Shown piece by piece: positions 15,552 through 23,494 of a stretch of 33,466 nt of DNA. This DNA comes from Campylobacteraceae bacterium (GTDB lineage Bacteria; Campylobacterota; Campylobacteria; Campylobacterales; Sulfurovaceae). The stretch lies in the NCBI GenBank assembly GCA_027081355.1, contig JALWKP010000161.1, positions 1-33,466 of the forward strand, written 5' to 3'. Position 1 is the first letter of the stretch, and each line of letters starts with the position of its first letter. The position numbers and the translations under genes were made by a program. A model generated the notes under the pieces. That model was not told where the DNA came from. It searched no databases and was given only the letters and a program-made list of their open reading frames with translations.

Positions 15552-17893
15552 TGGCTTACCATAATTTTTTGCATATATTTGCTACAAGCAGGGCGATAAG
15601 AGCGCAAAAGGAGTGCTTTTTAGAGCAAAATGCGCTTTTGCCCAAAATGGTTACTGTTGCAGAGTTTGAAAACAGGGCGGTGCTTGTTGGCAAAAAGGCT
15701 ATAATAGATAATCTGCAGCGTGTTATACTGCTTAAAGAGGCTTCCAGTTTTGAAAATTTTCACCTTTTAAAAAAAGATATTAATTTAGTTAAATTTTACG
15801 CCCAAGCGGATGATTTTTTTAACTTTTTCCAAGAGTTGATTGCCGAAGGGGTAAGCGTAGATGAGTTATATATCGCAGACTCTTACGCAGAATTCGATAA
15901 AGATTTGGCGATTTTAAAACAGTTGCTGCAAAATTATAAAGCGCTTTTAGATAAGCAGGGCTTTAGCGACAAAATTTTTACTCCGCAAGAGTTTAAGTTA
16001 AATAAAAACTTTATTAACGGTTTTGAGGGTTTTGTTTTAGAGTTAGAGGGGTATTTGACAAATTTTGAACTTAAACTTTTTGAAGAAATCTCTAAAATAA
16101 AACCCTTTATTATCCGCATCCAAACAACCCCGTATAACCAAAAAATTGTAAAAAGCTTTCGGCAATTTGGCATAGAGCTGCCGCAAAACAGTTTTGTAGA
16201 GTTTAATTTAAGCACAAAAGAGATTTTGCGCCAAAATCCGGCACCTTTAAAAATAGAGAGTGAAGTTATAGAAACTTCTCAATATATCGAACAAATCGCT
16301 GCAGCCTTTGCAAAAATAGAAGAGTTTGTCAAAAGCGGCATTGCGCCTGAAAATATTGCGCTAATAGTGCCCGACGAATCGATTGTGCCGCTGCTTAGGC
16401 TTTTTGACAGGGCGAAAAATTTAAACTTTGCAATGGGGCGAAGTTACAGAGAGTATAAAAGTTACAAATTTTTAGAGCAGCTTGATTTGTATTTAAAGCA
16501 GGAAAAGAGTGCAAAAGAGTTTTTTAAGCACAACGGCGCAGTAATAGGGCGGCTGCCAAGCGGAGAGATTGATAGCGCGCAGTTTTTTAAAACTTTAAAA
16601 GAGCTCGATTTTCCGCTATATAACCAAGAGGAGCTTTTAAACGAACTGGATAAGCTTAATCTTTTGCAGAAATTTTACAACTTTAACAAAGCGTTTGAGG
16701 GGTATAAATTTAGCTTTAAAGAGTGGCTTTACTTGTGGCTTAGCGAAATTAAAGAACACTCTATAGATGATGTAGAAGGCGGCAAAGTTACGGTTATGGG
16801 GGTGCTGGAGAGCCGCGGGATTGCTTTTGAGGGGGTCGTGATTATAGATTTTAACGACTCTGTTGTGCCGGCGGTGTCTAATAAAGACCGCTTTTTAAAC
16901 AGCGCCGTGCGCGCCAATGCCGGCTTGCCGACAAAAAAAGACAGGGAAAACCTGCAAAAGCATTACTACGCCAAACTTTTAAGCTCTGCAAAAAAAAGCG
17001 CGGTAATTTACAGTGTAAGCGATGAGAGGGAGCCTTCTAAATTTATTTATGAACTTGGCTTAAGTGACAGGGTAAAACGGTATAAAATACCGCTTGATAT
17101 GCTGTTTGAAACCAAAAGCAGTTATGACGGCTCTGCCCACTTAAAAGATGAAGAGGCGGAATTTGACGCACAGAAATTTACCTGGTCTTCTTACTCTTTA
17201 GAGAGCTTTTTAAAGTGCAAAAGGCAGTTTTACTACCGCTACATAAAAGGGTTAAAAGAGCCAAAAAGCGGCGATTTAATAGACGGTCAGGCGCTGCACT
17301 CTATCTTAAGCCGCATTTTGAAACCGCAAGTTAAATTTGAAAGTAAAGAAGAGCTAAAAAAGGCGCTTTTTATCGAAATAGAGCGCTTTGAGGACGGCAG
17401 TTTTGAACTTTTATACAAAAAACCGCTCTGGCGAAAACTGCTAGAGGGATTTATAGAGTGGCAGACAGAGCAGTTTAAAAGCGGCTGGGAGATAACAGCG
17501 TGCGAAAAGCATGTAGAGGGCGAAATAGGGGGTTTGAAATTTGGCGGCCGCATAGACAGAATAGACAGGCGCGAAGAGAGATACCTGATAATCGATTACA
17601 AAAGCGGCAAAAACGAGAGTTACAACATAAAAGATGCAGACAAAACGCACGATTTCCAAATGCCAATTTATGCTAAATTGCTTGATTTACCTAAATACGA
17701 TGTGTTATACTATAAAATCTTAGAGGGTAAAGCAATGGGGCTAGAGAGTCAGGAAGAGAAAGAAGAGAAGCTTTTAGAGCATATAGATTATATTAAAAAT
17801 TTAAAATCTATAAAAACAGAGCGAACCCAAAACCTCCAAGAGTGCCGCTTCTGCCCATATCAGCTGCTTTGCCATAGGGGAGATTATCTTTAA
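15551..17893 (+). CDS. addB: AddB-like PD-(D/E)XK nuclease with iron-sulfur cysteines
   Basis: Partner of the AddA helicase-nuclease in processing double-strand breaks for recombination. The 780 residues lack a Walker A motif, so it is not an active helicase. The middle keeps UvrD-like traces (GKVTVMGVLESRGIAFEGVVIIDFND). The C-terminal nuclease has D669 (GGRIDRID), D682 and K684 (IIDYKSGK). Four cysteines, C556 in LKCKRQF and C765/C768/C774 in CRFCPYQLLC, are the AddB 4Fe-4S staple. It starts within the fixH stop (TAATG), and a 10-bp hairpin (17887-17910) covers its own stop. addA follows about 710 bases later, after repeats and a toxin-antitoxin remnant. Confidence 0.9.
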   Translation: MAYHNFLHIFATSRAIRAQKECFLEQNALLPKMVTVAEFENRAVLVGKKAIIDNLQRVILLKEASSFENFHLLKKDINLVKFYAQADDFFNFFQELIAEGVSVDELYIADSYAEFDKDLAILKQLLQNYKALLDKQGFSDKIFTPQEFKLNKNFINGFEGFVLELEGYLTNFELKLFEEISKIKPFIIRIQTTPYNQKIVKSFRQFGIELPQNSFVEFNLSTKEILRQNPAPLKIESEVIETSQYIEQIAAAFAKIEEFVKSGIAPENIALIVPDESIVPLLRLFDRAKNLNFAMGRSYREYKSYKFLEQLDLYLKQEKSAKEFFKHNGAVIGRLPSGEIDSAQFFKTLKELDFPLYNQEELLNELDKLNLLQKFYNFNKAFEGYKFSFKEWLYLWLSEIKEHSIDDVEGGKVTVMGVLESRGIAFEGVVIIDFNDSVVPAVSNKDRFLNSAVRANAGLPTKKDRENLQKHYYAKLLSSAKKSAVIYSVSDEREPSKFIYELGLSDRVKRYKIPLDMLFETKSSYDGSAHLKDEEAEFDAQKFTWSSYSLESFLKCKRQFYYRYIKGLKEPKSGDLIDGQALHSILSRILKPQVKFESKEELKKALFIEIERFEDGSFELLYKKPLWRKLLEGFIEWQTEQFKSGWEITACEKHVEGEIGGLKFGGRIDRIDRREERYLIIDYKSGKNESYNIKDADKTHDFQMPIYAKLLDLPKYDVLYYKILEGKAMGLESQEEKEEKLLEHIDYIKNLKSIKTERTQNLQECRFCPYQLLCHRGDYL

Positions 17894-18045
17894 TGCTTGC
17901 GCATTAAAGAGCTTAGAGCTTAGGGCTCAGAGCGCAGAGCTAACAAGGTGGCTTCGCATACTGAAAACGGATAATGGAAAACAGACAACAGAATTTATCC
18001 GTTTTCTGTTTTCAGATTTCTGTTTTCCGAATGAAGCCGCACAAT
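17887..18045. repeat. Heptad-hairpin element B (addB-antitoxin gap)
   Basis: A perfect 10-bp hairpin covers the addB stop (17887-17896 and 17901-17910). Five in-phase heptads follow: GCTTAGA, GCTTAGG, GCTCAGA, GCGCAGA, GCTAACA (17911-17945), and then the core AGGTGGCTTCG. Next come GAAAACA-type arms: 17963-17974 pairs with 17995-18006 (12 bp), and 17976-17985 pairs with 18019-18028 (10 bp) as an alternative fold. It closes with GAAGCC and the shared 10-mer GCCGCACAAT (18036-18045). Confidence 0.8.
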
Positions 18046-18075
18046 CTATGTTAAAATCTGTTTATAATTTTATGA

Positions 18076-18081
18076 TATAAT
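18076..18081 (+). promoter_or_regulatory. Extended -10 (TGATATAAT) before the antitoxin-like gene
   Basis: TATAAT with an upstream TG one base away, 27 bases before ATG 18109, with AAGGA at 18098-18102 as ribosome site. It gives the toxin-antitoxin remnant its own promoter downstream of element B. Confidence 0.6.
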
Positions 18082-18108
18082 AATGTAAATCTGTATGAAG
18101 GATAAAGT

Positions 18109-18345
18109 ATGCAAGTAGTGGTTGATTTATCGGTAGATGAGTTAATAAAAACAATTTCAAATATGAATTTACAGGATGTAGAAAAAATAAAAAAAAGTTT
18201 AATTGAACGGGAGCTCTATTTTAAACCGTTTATAAAAGATGATATTGAAGATATTATTAGCGATTTTGAAAAAGAGGGTTATTCAGATGATTTTTTAAAA
18301 GATTTAGAAGAAGGGTTAAAAAAGAGTTCTGTTTATGAAAATTAA
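18109..18345 (+). CDS. Probable antitoxin of a type II toxin-antitoxin pair
   Basis: A 78-residue acidic protein with no cysteine motif or membrane segment. The end EGYSDDFLKDLEEGLKKSSVYEN is like the flexible toxin-wrapping C-termini of small antitoxins, and the four bases overlapping the next start region (toxin-like ATG at 18335, inside this gene's last codons) are typical of such pairs. It has its own promoter and a good ribosome site. I could not assign a named DNA-binding fold; the N-terminus (VVVDLSVDELIKTISNM) is short and could be a dimerisation arm. The function is inferred mainly from the partner. Confidence 0.6.
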   Translation: MQVVVDLSVDELIKTISNMNLQDVEKIKKSLIERELYFKPFIKDDIEDIISDFEKEGYSDDFLKDLEEGLKKSSVYEN

Positions 18346-18439
18346 AGAATTAAGAGATGATTTAAAAGAGTATTTAAAAAAGCATAATTTAGAAAAAAAA
18401 TATAAAAAAGCTAAAAAACTTTTTGAAACCGACCCTTAA
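18335..18439 (+). pseudogene. Truncated RelE/ParE-like toxin (first 34 residues only)
   Basis: Starts at ATG 18335, overlapping the antitoxin-like gene by 11 bases, and stops at TAA 18437. The text KKYKKAKKLFETDP is the N-terminal helix pattern of RelE/StbE-type toxins, which continue with a block beginning HPSL and reach about 85-95 residues with a beta-sheet and catalytic basic residues. None of that is present. The stop comes six bases before a REP-like hairpin, and the following bases are repeat sequence in all frames. The toxin core appears to have been deleted or replaced by repeat DNA, so this copy cannot make an active toxin. Confidence 0.65.
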
Positions 18440-18444
18440 TCTCG

Positions 18445-18466
18445 TCCCAAAGCTCCAGCTTTGGGA
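18445..18466. repeat. REP-like palindromic hairpin
   Basis: TCCCAAAGCT and AGCTTTGGGA form a perfect 10-bp stem around the loop CC. The form (TCCCA-N-GCTCC-AGC-N-TGGGA) resembles REP hairpins associated with RAYT transposases in other bacteria. It begins six bases after the truncated toxin. No RAYT gene is in the window. Confidence 0.7.
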
Positions 18467-18492
18467 TACATATCAGAATTTTGGATTACAAA

Positions 18493-18590
18493 GCCGCACA
18501 ATAAGCTCTAAGCTCTCAGCTTTTGACAAACCGCGGCGTTAGCCACACCAATAGCTTTATGCTTTATGCTTTCAGCTTTAAGCTTCACCA
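18493..18590. repeat. Heptad-hairpin element C (upstream of addA)
   Basis: The 10-mer GCCGCACAAT (18493-18502) leads into heptads AATAAGC, TCTAAGC, TCTCAGC, TTTTGAC (18500-18527). Then comes a core CCGCGGCGTTAGCCACACC and a second array CAATAGC, TTTATGC, TTTATGC, TTTCAGC, TTTAAGC (18549-18583). Read on the minus strand it gives heptads ending in GTGTGGCTAACGCCGCGG, the same order as GTGCGGCTAACGCCGCG in element F. Only right-hand arms are visible, so it looks like two partial units. It ends about 13 bases before the addA ATG. Confidence 0.75.
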
Positions 18591-18602
18591 ATTGGGGGAA
18601 AA

Positions 18603-21332
18603 ATGAAAGAGAAACAGTTTTTTGCATATTCAGCTTCGGCAGGGAGCGGGAAGACTTATGCTCTTGCGCTTCGTTACATTGCTCTGCTGTTTTTAAACCA
18701 GAGTCCTAGTGAAATTTTGGCAGCCACATTTACTAAAAAAGCGGCAAATGAGATGCGCCAAAGGGTTTTAAGGCTGCTAAAAAACATAAAAAACGAGCCG
18801 GAATTTGTTAATAATCTCTGCTCTCAATACGGTTTGGATAAAGAGGAGGTTTTAAGCCAAAAAGATGCGGTGCTTAAGCGCTTTTTAACAGAGCCAAACT
18901 ATATTATGACAATAGACAGCTTTTTTAACTCCATTTTGCGCTCTTGCGCTTTGCAAATAGGTTTGGAGCCCGATTTCAAAATTAAAAACGCCAGCGAAGA
19001 GGAGTTTGCCGAATATTTTATAAAAAATGTAGAGCATAGCGGCAAAATGAATAGTTTTGTCTCTTTGGCGCTAAATTTAAACAAACGCAAAAGCAGCGAT
19101 TTAACCGACCTTTTAGAAGCGCTTTTTAATCTTGATGCCCTTTTGCCAAATGTAAGTTACAGCGCAAGCAATCTGCAAGCGCTTGAGGAACAGATAGAAA
19201 AAGAGCGCGAAATTATGCATCAAATGGTAATAGAGAGCGGAGCGAGCCCGACGGCGGTTAAAAATTTTGCTCCGGGCGATTTTAAAAAATTTATAAGCAA
19301 AACCGTTTTTGAAAAGAGTTCATTGCAAGAGCATAGAAATTACAAAAAATATTTGAAAAATGTGCCCCAAATGGAAGGGCAGTTTTTAAAATTAAAAGAG
19401 TTAATTGCGCAATATCACCAAAACTTGGAAAGCACGATACTGCACTACCTTTTTGAAATTTACAACAGTTACAAAAATAGCCGCATAGAGCTGGCAAAAG
19501 CCAGGGGTGAGCTTAATTTTAACGATATTTTATACTTTACCCACCGCCTTTTAAGCAATGAAATTACCAAAGATTTTTTATATTTTAAACTTGATACCAA
19601 ATTTAAGCACATTTTGCTAGATGAGTTCCAAGACACTTCGGCGTTGCAGTTTCTGATTTTAGAGCCGCTGATAGATGAAATTTTCGCAGGGCAGGGGCAG
19701 AGCGATTTTAGAACATTTTTTTATGTGGGCGATGTTAAGCAGTCGCTCTACCGCTTCCGCGGCGGGGTAGAGGAGCTTTTTGGGTATGTTGCCAAAAAAT
19801 ACGGCATAGAGCTTGCAAATTTGGATACAAATTACCGCAGCAGTTATCTTATTGTGCAAAAGACAAACGAGTGGTTTAAAGATAAAATAGAGGGATTTAC
19901 CGAGCAAAAAGCTATTAGCCAAACAGAGGGTTATGTAGAGGTTGCAACAAGCGAAAATTTAATAGAAGAGGCGATAAATCGGGTGGAGTTTTTGCAAAAA
20001 AGCGGCGTAAAGCTAGAAAACATTGCAGCGCTGGTGTTTAAAAACAAAGATGCAATCGCCCTGCAGGAAGAGCTGAAACTTAAAGGGTTCGAAGCTGTTT
20101 TACAAACTGCAAGTTCGCTTAAAAATAACCAAAAAATCGCTGCGCTTGTTTCGGTTTTAAAATATTTGACAAGCGGCGCGCCTCTCTTTTTAGAGCCATT
20201 TAAGCAAAAGCTTAATTTGGGGCAAAACCCTGATTTTAGCTGGTTTAAGCCACATATGGCACCGCTTGAGGTTTTAGAGCGGCTTGTAAGAGAGTATAGC
20301 TATTTTGCGGGCGATTTAAATGTGCTCAAACTGCTAGATTTTGCAAAAAATTTCAGCACTATCGAAGAGTTTTTGCAAGAGTTTGAGTTAAGCGATATAG
20401 ATTTAGCCCAAAACAGCGCCAAAGGGGTGCAGATAATGACGGTTCACGGCTCTAAAGGGCTTGAGTTTGATTATGTTATAGCGCTTGATAATTTTGGCAG
20501 ACCGCAAAACCGCGGAAATATGCTGATATTTAAAGATAAAAGCCCCGTTGAGATAGAAAAAATCTTTTACCGTTTTAGCACAAGAGAGAATTTTGACAAA
20601 GAGTATGCCGCCGCAGTTGAGCAAGAGAAAATTTACAGTGCCAAAGACCGTTTAAACAGGCTTTATGTGGCTTTAACGCGCCCAAAACTCGGGCTTATAG
20701 TTTTGCAAAAGCTAAAATACAGCGAATATGAGGTATTGGGCTTGGAAGATATTAAAATCGGCAAAGTAGTGCCAAGCAAAGAGGAGCCTGCCAAAGAGTT
20801 AGAGCCGTTAAGCCCTAAAATAAGCAGTTACGGCCGTCAAGAGATAGCATCCGCGCAAGATGAAGAGCCCGCCCCGTTAGATTACGACGCCCTTACATTT
20901 GGCGAAGCGCTCCACTACTGCCTGGAGATGCTAAATTTCAATAACCCAGAGAGCCTGGATTTAGCCATAGAAGCCGCCCAAAACCACTACGGCGCAAAAC
21001 TGGCGAAAAAAGAGCTGGAAAACATCCGCCAAAGAGCCCAAAACCTTTTGCAAGATGAAAAATTCAAAGCGCTAATAGACGGCAAAAAGCTGCTAAAAGA
21101 GCAGCCGATAGTCTATAAAGAAAACTTTTACCAAATCGATCTGCTAGCAAAAGGCAAAGAGAATATAATTTTCGACTACAAAAGCTCAAAACACCAAATG
21201 CCAAAACACAAAACCCAAATCCAAAACTACATAAACGCCCTAAAAACCATAGAAAACAAACCAACTTACGGATATATTCTGTATGTGCTAAAAGATGGGG
21301 TAGAGATTGAGAGCGTTGGAAAGGATAATTGA
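18603..21332 (+). CDS. addA: AddA/RecB-like UvrD-family helicase-nuclease
   Basis: An SF1A helicase with a C-terminal nuclease that would unwind and cut broken DNA ends with AddB. Its 909 residues show Walker A ASAGSGKT (11-18, K17), motif Ia TFTKKAANEMRQRV, motif II LLDEFQDT (D340, E341), YVGDVKQSLYRFRGG (motif III), TVHGSKGLEFDYV (from T613), RLYVALTRPK (motif VI), and nuclease residues D846 (QIDLLA), D858 and K860 (FDYKSS). It is shorter than typical AddA (about 1,200 residues), as in this phylum. GGGGGAAAA precedes the ATG. It is probably separated from addB by later insertions. Confidence 0.92.
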   Translation: MKEKQFFAYSASAGSGKTYALALRYIALLFLNQSPSEILAATFTKKAANEMRQRVLRLLKNIKNEPEFVNNLCSQYGLDKEEVLSQKDAVLKRFLTEPNYIMTIDSFFNSILRSCALQIGLEPDFKIKNASEEEFAEYFIKNVEHSGKMNSFVSLALNLNKRKSSDLTDLLEALFNLDALLPNVSYSASNLQALEEQIEKEREIMHQMVIESGASPTAVKNFAPGDFKKFISKTVFEKSSLQEHRNYKKYLKNVPQMEGQFLKLKELIAQYHQNLESTILHYLFEIYNSYKNSRIELAKARGELNFNDILYFTHRLLSNEITKDFLYFKLDTKFKHILLDEFQDTSALQFLILEPLIDEIFAGQGQSDFRTFFYVGDVKQSLYRFRGGVEELFGYVAKKYGIELANLDTNYRSSYLIVQKTNEWFKDKIEGFTEQKAISQTEGYVEVATSENLIEEAINRVEFLQKSGVKLENIAALVFKNKDAIALQEELKLKGFEAVLQTASSLKNNQKIAALVSVLKYLTSGAPLFLEPFKQKLNLGQNPDFSWFKPHMAPLEVLERLVREYSYFAGDLNVLKLLDFAKNFSTIEEFLQEFELSDIDLAQNSAKGVQIMTVHGSKGLEFDYVIALDNFGRPQNRGNMLIFKDKSPVEIEKIFYRFSTRENFDKEYAAAVEQEKIYSAKDRLNRLYVALTRPKLGLIVLQKLKYSEYEVLGLEDIKIGKVVPSKEEPAKELEPLSPKISSYGRQEIASAQDEEPAPLDYDALTFGEALHYCLEMLNFNNPESLDLAIEAAQNHYGAKLAKKELENIRQRAQNLLQDEKFKALIDGKKLLKEQPIVYKENFYQIDLLAKGKENIIFDYKSSKHQMPKHKTQIQNYINALKTIENKPTYGYILYVLKDGVEIESVGKDN

Positions 21333-21446
21333 TGATTTAGAGTTAGGATTGATGGGATTTAGGGGCAGGATTTTTTGTAATCAAAATTTTTGGATGTCTT
21401 GCTATTTTGTTTATTAAAACTGTAAATTCCTTGTTAAGTCATTAAT

Positions 21447-21610
21447 GAGACCACTGCACAATAGTAAGCCCAAATTACGGCACTAATAAAATATCATAAA
21501 TCAAAAAAATTCCTCTGGGCTTAGCTTTGGCTAGGCTTTCGAGTAATTTTATTTAATTTCTGATACTTTCTAGCACCATACTTTGGAATTAACTATTGTG
21601 CAGTGCTCTC
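21447..21610. mobile_element. MITE-like element, 164 bp, with TTAAT target duplication
   Basis: The ends match as inverted repeats at 18 of 19 positions (21447-21465 and 21592-21610); the inner 14 bases, CACTGCACAATAGT (21452-21465) and its complement (21592-21605), are perfect. TTAAT stands directly outside both ends (21442-21446 and 21611-21615). No transposase-sized frame fits inside. An inner pair TAAGCCCA/TGGGCTTA (21465-21472, 21516-21523) adds symmetry. The stretch 21333-21441 before it holds no gene that I can see. Confidence 0.7.
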
Positions 21611-21650
21611 TTAATGGGTATTGGACGGCAGGGATATTGCTATTAAAATG

Positions 21651-21791
21651 CACAAAGCTTAAAGCCAAAAGCAGTTTAGATTAGAAATTAGAATATTTGT
21701 AATCCGCATTTCGTATTCCGAATGGATGACAGGATGCAAACAACTTTTTGCTTTCTACTTTTAGCTTTAAGCTTTGTGCCAATAAATGGGT
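21651..21791. repeat. Heptad-hairpin element D (addA-metF gap)
   Basis: Arms 21651-21674 and 21755-21778 form a 24-bp inverted repeat with two mismatches, built on an AAAGCTT/AAAGCCA 7-base period. Inside lies a second 7-periodic tract (about 21675-21720; in reverse ATTCGGA, ATACGAA, ATGCGGA, TTACAAA). The 47 bases at 21745-21791 match 23748-23794 in element E at 44 positions. The rest of the gap up to metF (21792-21854) has no recognisable gene. Confidence 0.78.
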
Positions 21792-21854
21792 GTTTTGTAT
21801 TATACGATGGTAATGAAGGGCAGGGGTGTAAGTTAGATTTTAATTTTGTCTGTT

Positions 21855-22781
21855 TTAGCCGGTGCTTTCGATTAGTTTGGCGCAAAGGTTAAAGCGGTTG
21901 TGGGTCATTAGGTGGATATTGGAATTTAATTTAAGCACTTTGTTTAAAATATTTTTAGATAATTCAAAGCCCACTTCGTTTTCTTTTTTACTACCATCCA
22001 TTGCGGCTAAATTCATTTCGTCTATTATCTCTTTTGGCACATGGATGCCCGGTACCTTATCGGCTATAAAGTTTACTGTTTTTGCTCTAATTACTGGGAA
22101 TTGCCCAAAAATCAGTTTGGCTTTTTTTGCAGTTTCGCGTATGCTCTCTTTTTTTGCCTCTTCAAAAATTTCTAACAGGGTTTTAGCATTTTGAGTATCG
22201 TAAATTGGCTGGGTTATTATGGCTCTTGCGCCGTAATTTAACTTTTTTAACATTCTTTTTTGTAAATTTTTATAATCTCTTGCATAAGAGTTGCTAACTG
22301 CAAAAGGAATTATCGGTTTTGGTTTTGGACTTAACTCTTTGTTTGAGTAATCTACTCCGTTATTCAGGCGGTAAATTATGCTTAGAAGCAGGGTTGAGTC
22401 GCGCTCTAGCACCCCTTTGACTTCGGGCTGGTCGCTAAGTTTTGCAGGGTCGCCGGTTAGAGCCAAAATCAGTCTTATGTCAAAATCGTTTGCGCCTAGC
22501 AGGCTTGATTGCAAAGAGAGTTTGTTTCTATCACGCATAGAAACGGTTGCAATTACCGGTTTGTTAAACTTTTGCTGCACTTTTATTGCGCTTAAAATCG
22601 AAGACATTTTAAGCTGCGCAAGCGGATTGTCGGTTACGCTGAATCCGTCTATTTTATCTGCAATATTGCTCTGCTCTATCTGTTCTAAAATATTATCCAT
22701 ACTAGCGCCGTGAGGCGGAGTTATTTCGACTGTAAAAAACGGTTTGCCGCTATATAGTTTTTCGCAAAATTTGTTAAACAT
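21855..22781 (-). CDS. metF: Methylenetetrahydrofolate reductase family protein
   Basis: A TIM-barrel flavoenzyme expected to reduce 5,10-methylene-THF to 5-methyl-THF for methionine synthesis. The 308 residues open with FFTVEITPPHGAS (15-27; E19 is in the position of the catalytic acid), followed by FSVTDNPLAQLKMS, ATVSMRDRNKLSLQSSLLGA, LALTGDP and ITQPIYD, a set shared by MetF proteins of many anaerobes and autotrophs. It is longer than the E. coli-type enzyme by a short C-terminal extension, but the electron donor cannot be told from sequence. AAAGG precedes its ATG; it is divergent from serB across 56 bases. Confidence 0.88.
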   Translation of the reverse strand: MFNKFCEKLYSGKPFFTVEITPPHGASMDNILEQIEQSNIADKIDGFSVTDNPLAQLKMSSILSAIKVQQKFNKPVIATVSMRDRNKLSLQSSLLGANDFDIRLILALTGDPAKLSDQPEVKGVLERDSTLLLSIIYRLNNGVDYSNKELSPKPKPIIPFAVSNSYARDYKNLQKRMLKKLNYGARAIITQPIYDTQNAKTLLEIFEEAKKESIRETAKKAKLIFGQFPVIRAKTVNFIADKVPGIHVPKEIIDEMNLAAMDGSKKENEVGFELSKNILNKVLKLNSNIHLMTHNRFNLCAKLIESTG

Positions 22782-22805
22782 ATATTACCTTTTTGGAACT
22801 TTAGG

Positions 22806-22811
22806 TATAAT
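22806..22811 (+). promoter_or_regulatory. -10 box (TATAAT) for serB
   Basis: TATAAT 26 bases before the serB ATG, inside the 56-base gap shared with divergent metF. TAAGG at 22827-22831 is the likely ribosome site. Confidence 0.55.
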
Positions 22812-22837
22812 TCTACCAAAAAATAGTAAGGTTTTAA

Positions 22838-23494
22838 ATGAAACTGGCGGTTTTTGATTTCGATTCTACGCTGATGGACGGCGAGACAATTGATTTTTTA
22901 GCAAAAGAGCTTGGGTTTGAAAAGAAAGTTGCAGCTGTTACAGAGCGTGCAATGGCTGGAGAGCTGGATTTTTTCGACTCTTTAGTAGAGAGGGTTGCGC
23001 TGCTTAAGGGGTTGGATGTTGGCAAAGTAAATAAAATTTGCCAAAAATTGCCTTTGATGCCCGGAGCCAAAGAGGCTGTAAGAGAGCTAAAAGCGATGGG
23101 TTACAGGGTTGTATGTTTTTCGGGCGGATTTAGAAATGCAACAGAACCTCTTGGTCGGAAACTTGGAATTGATGCCGATTTTTCTAATTATTTGCATGAA
23201 AAAGATGGTATTTTAACCGGGCTTGTCGGCGGAGAAATGATGTTTGGCGACTCTAAGGGCAAAATGCTTAAAAGGCTGCAAACACTGCTGGGTGTCAGCA
23301 AAGAAAATACCGTAGCAGTAGGCGACGGGGCAAATGATATAAGTATGTTTGAATACGCCGCCAGAGGCATAGCGTTTTGCGCTAAAGATGTGTTAAAAGA
23401 GGCTGCAACCGATATTGTGGATGAGAAAGATTTGAGGGCGGTTGTGGAAAAGTTGAAGGGTGAAGGATGTAGGCGCAGCCGTGCCGCGCGCTGA
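22838..23494 (+). CDS. serB: Phosphoserine phosphatase
   Basis: A HAD-family enzyme that makes serine from O-phosphoserine. In its 218 residues, D7 (nucleophile) and D9 lie in DFDSTLMDGE, S95 in CFSGGF, K140 in DSKGKM, and D163/D167 in GDGAND; every catalytic motif is present. There is no N-terminal ACT domain. The last eight residues (C211-R218, CRRSRAAR) are read from repeat DNA: the bases from 23468 match the GC core after carA (GTAGGTGCGGCCGTGCC), and the stop TGA lies in the first heptad. The natural C-terminus was probably close to residue 210. The enzyme core is unaffected. Confidence 0.94.
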   Translation: MKLAVFDFDSTLMDGETIDFLAKELGFEKKVAAVTERAMAGELDFFDSLVERVALLKGLDVGKVNKICQKLPLMPGAKEAVRELKAMGYRVVCFSGGFRNATEPLGRKLGIDADFSNYLHEKDGILTGLVGGEMMFGDSKGKMLKRLQTLLGVSKENTVAVGDGANDISMFEYAARGIAFCAKDVLKEAATDIVDEKDLRAVVEKLKGEGCRRSRAAR

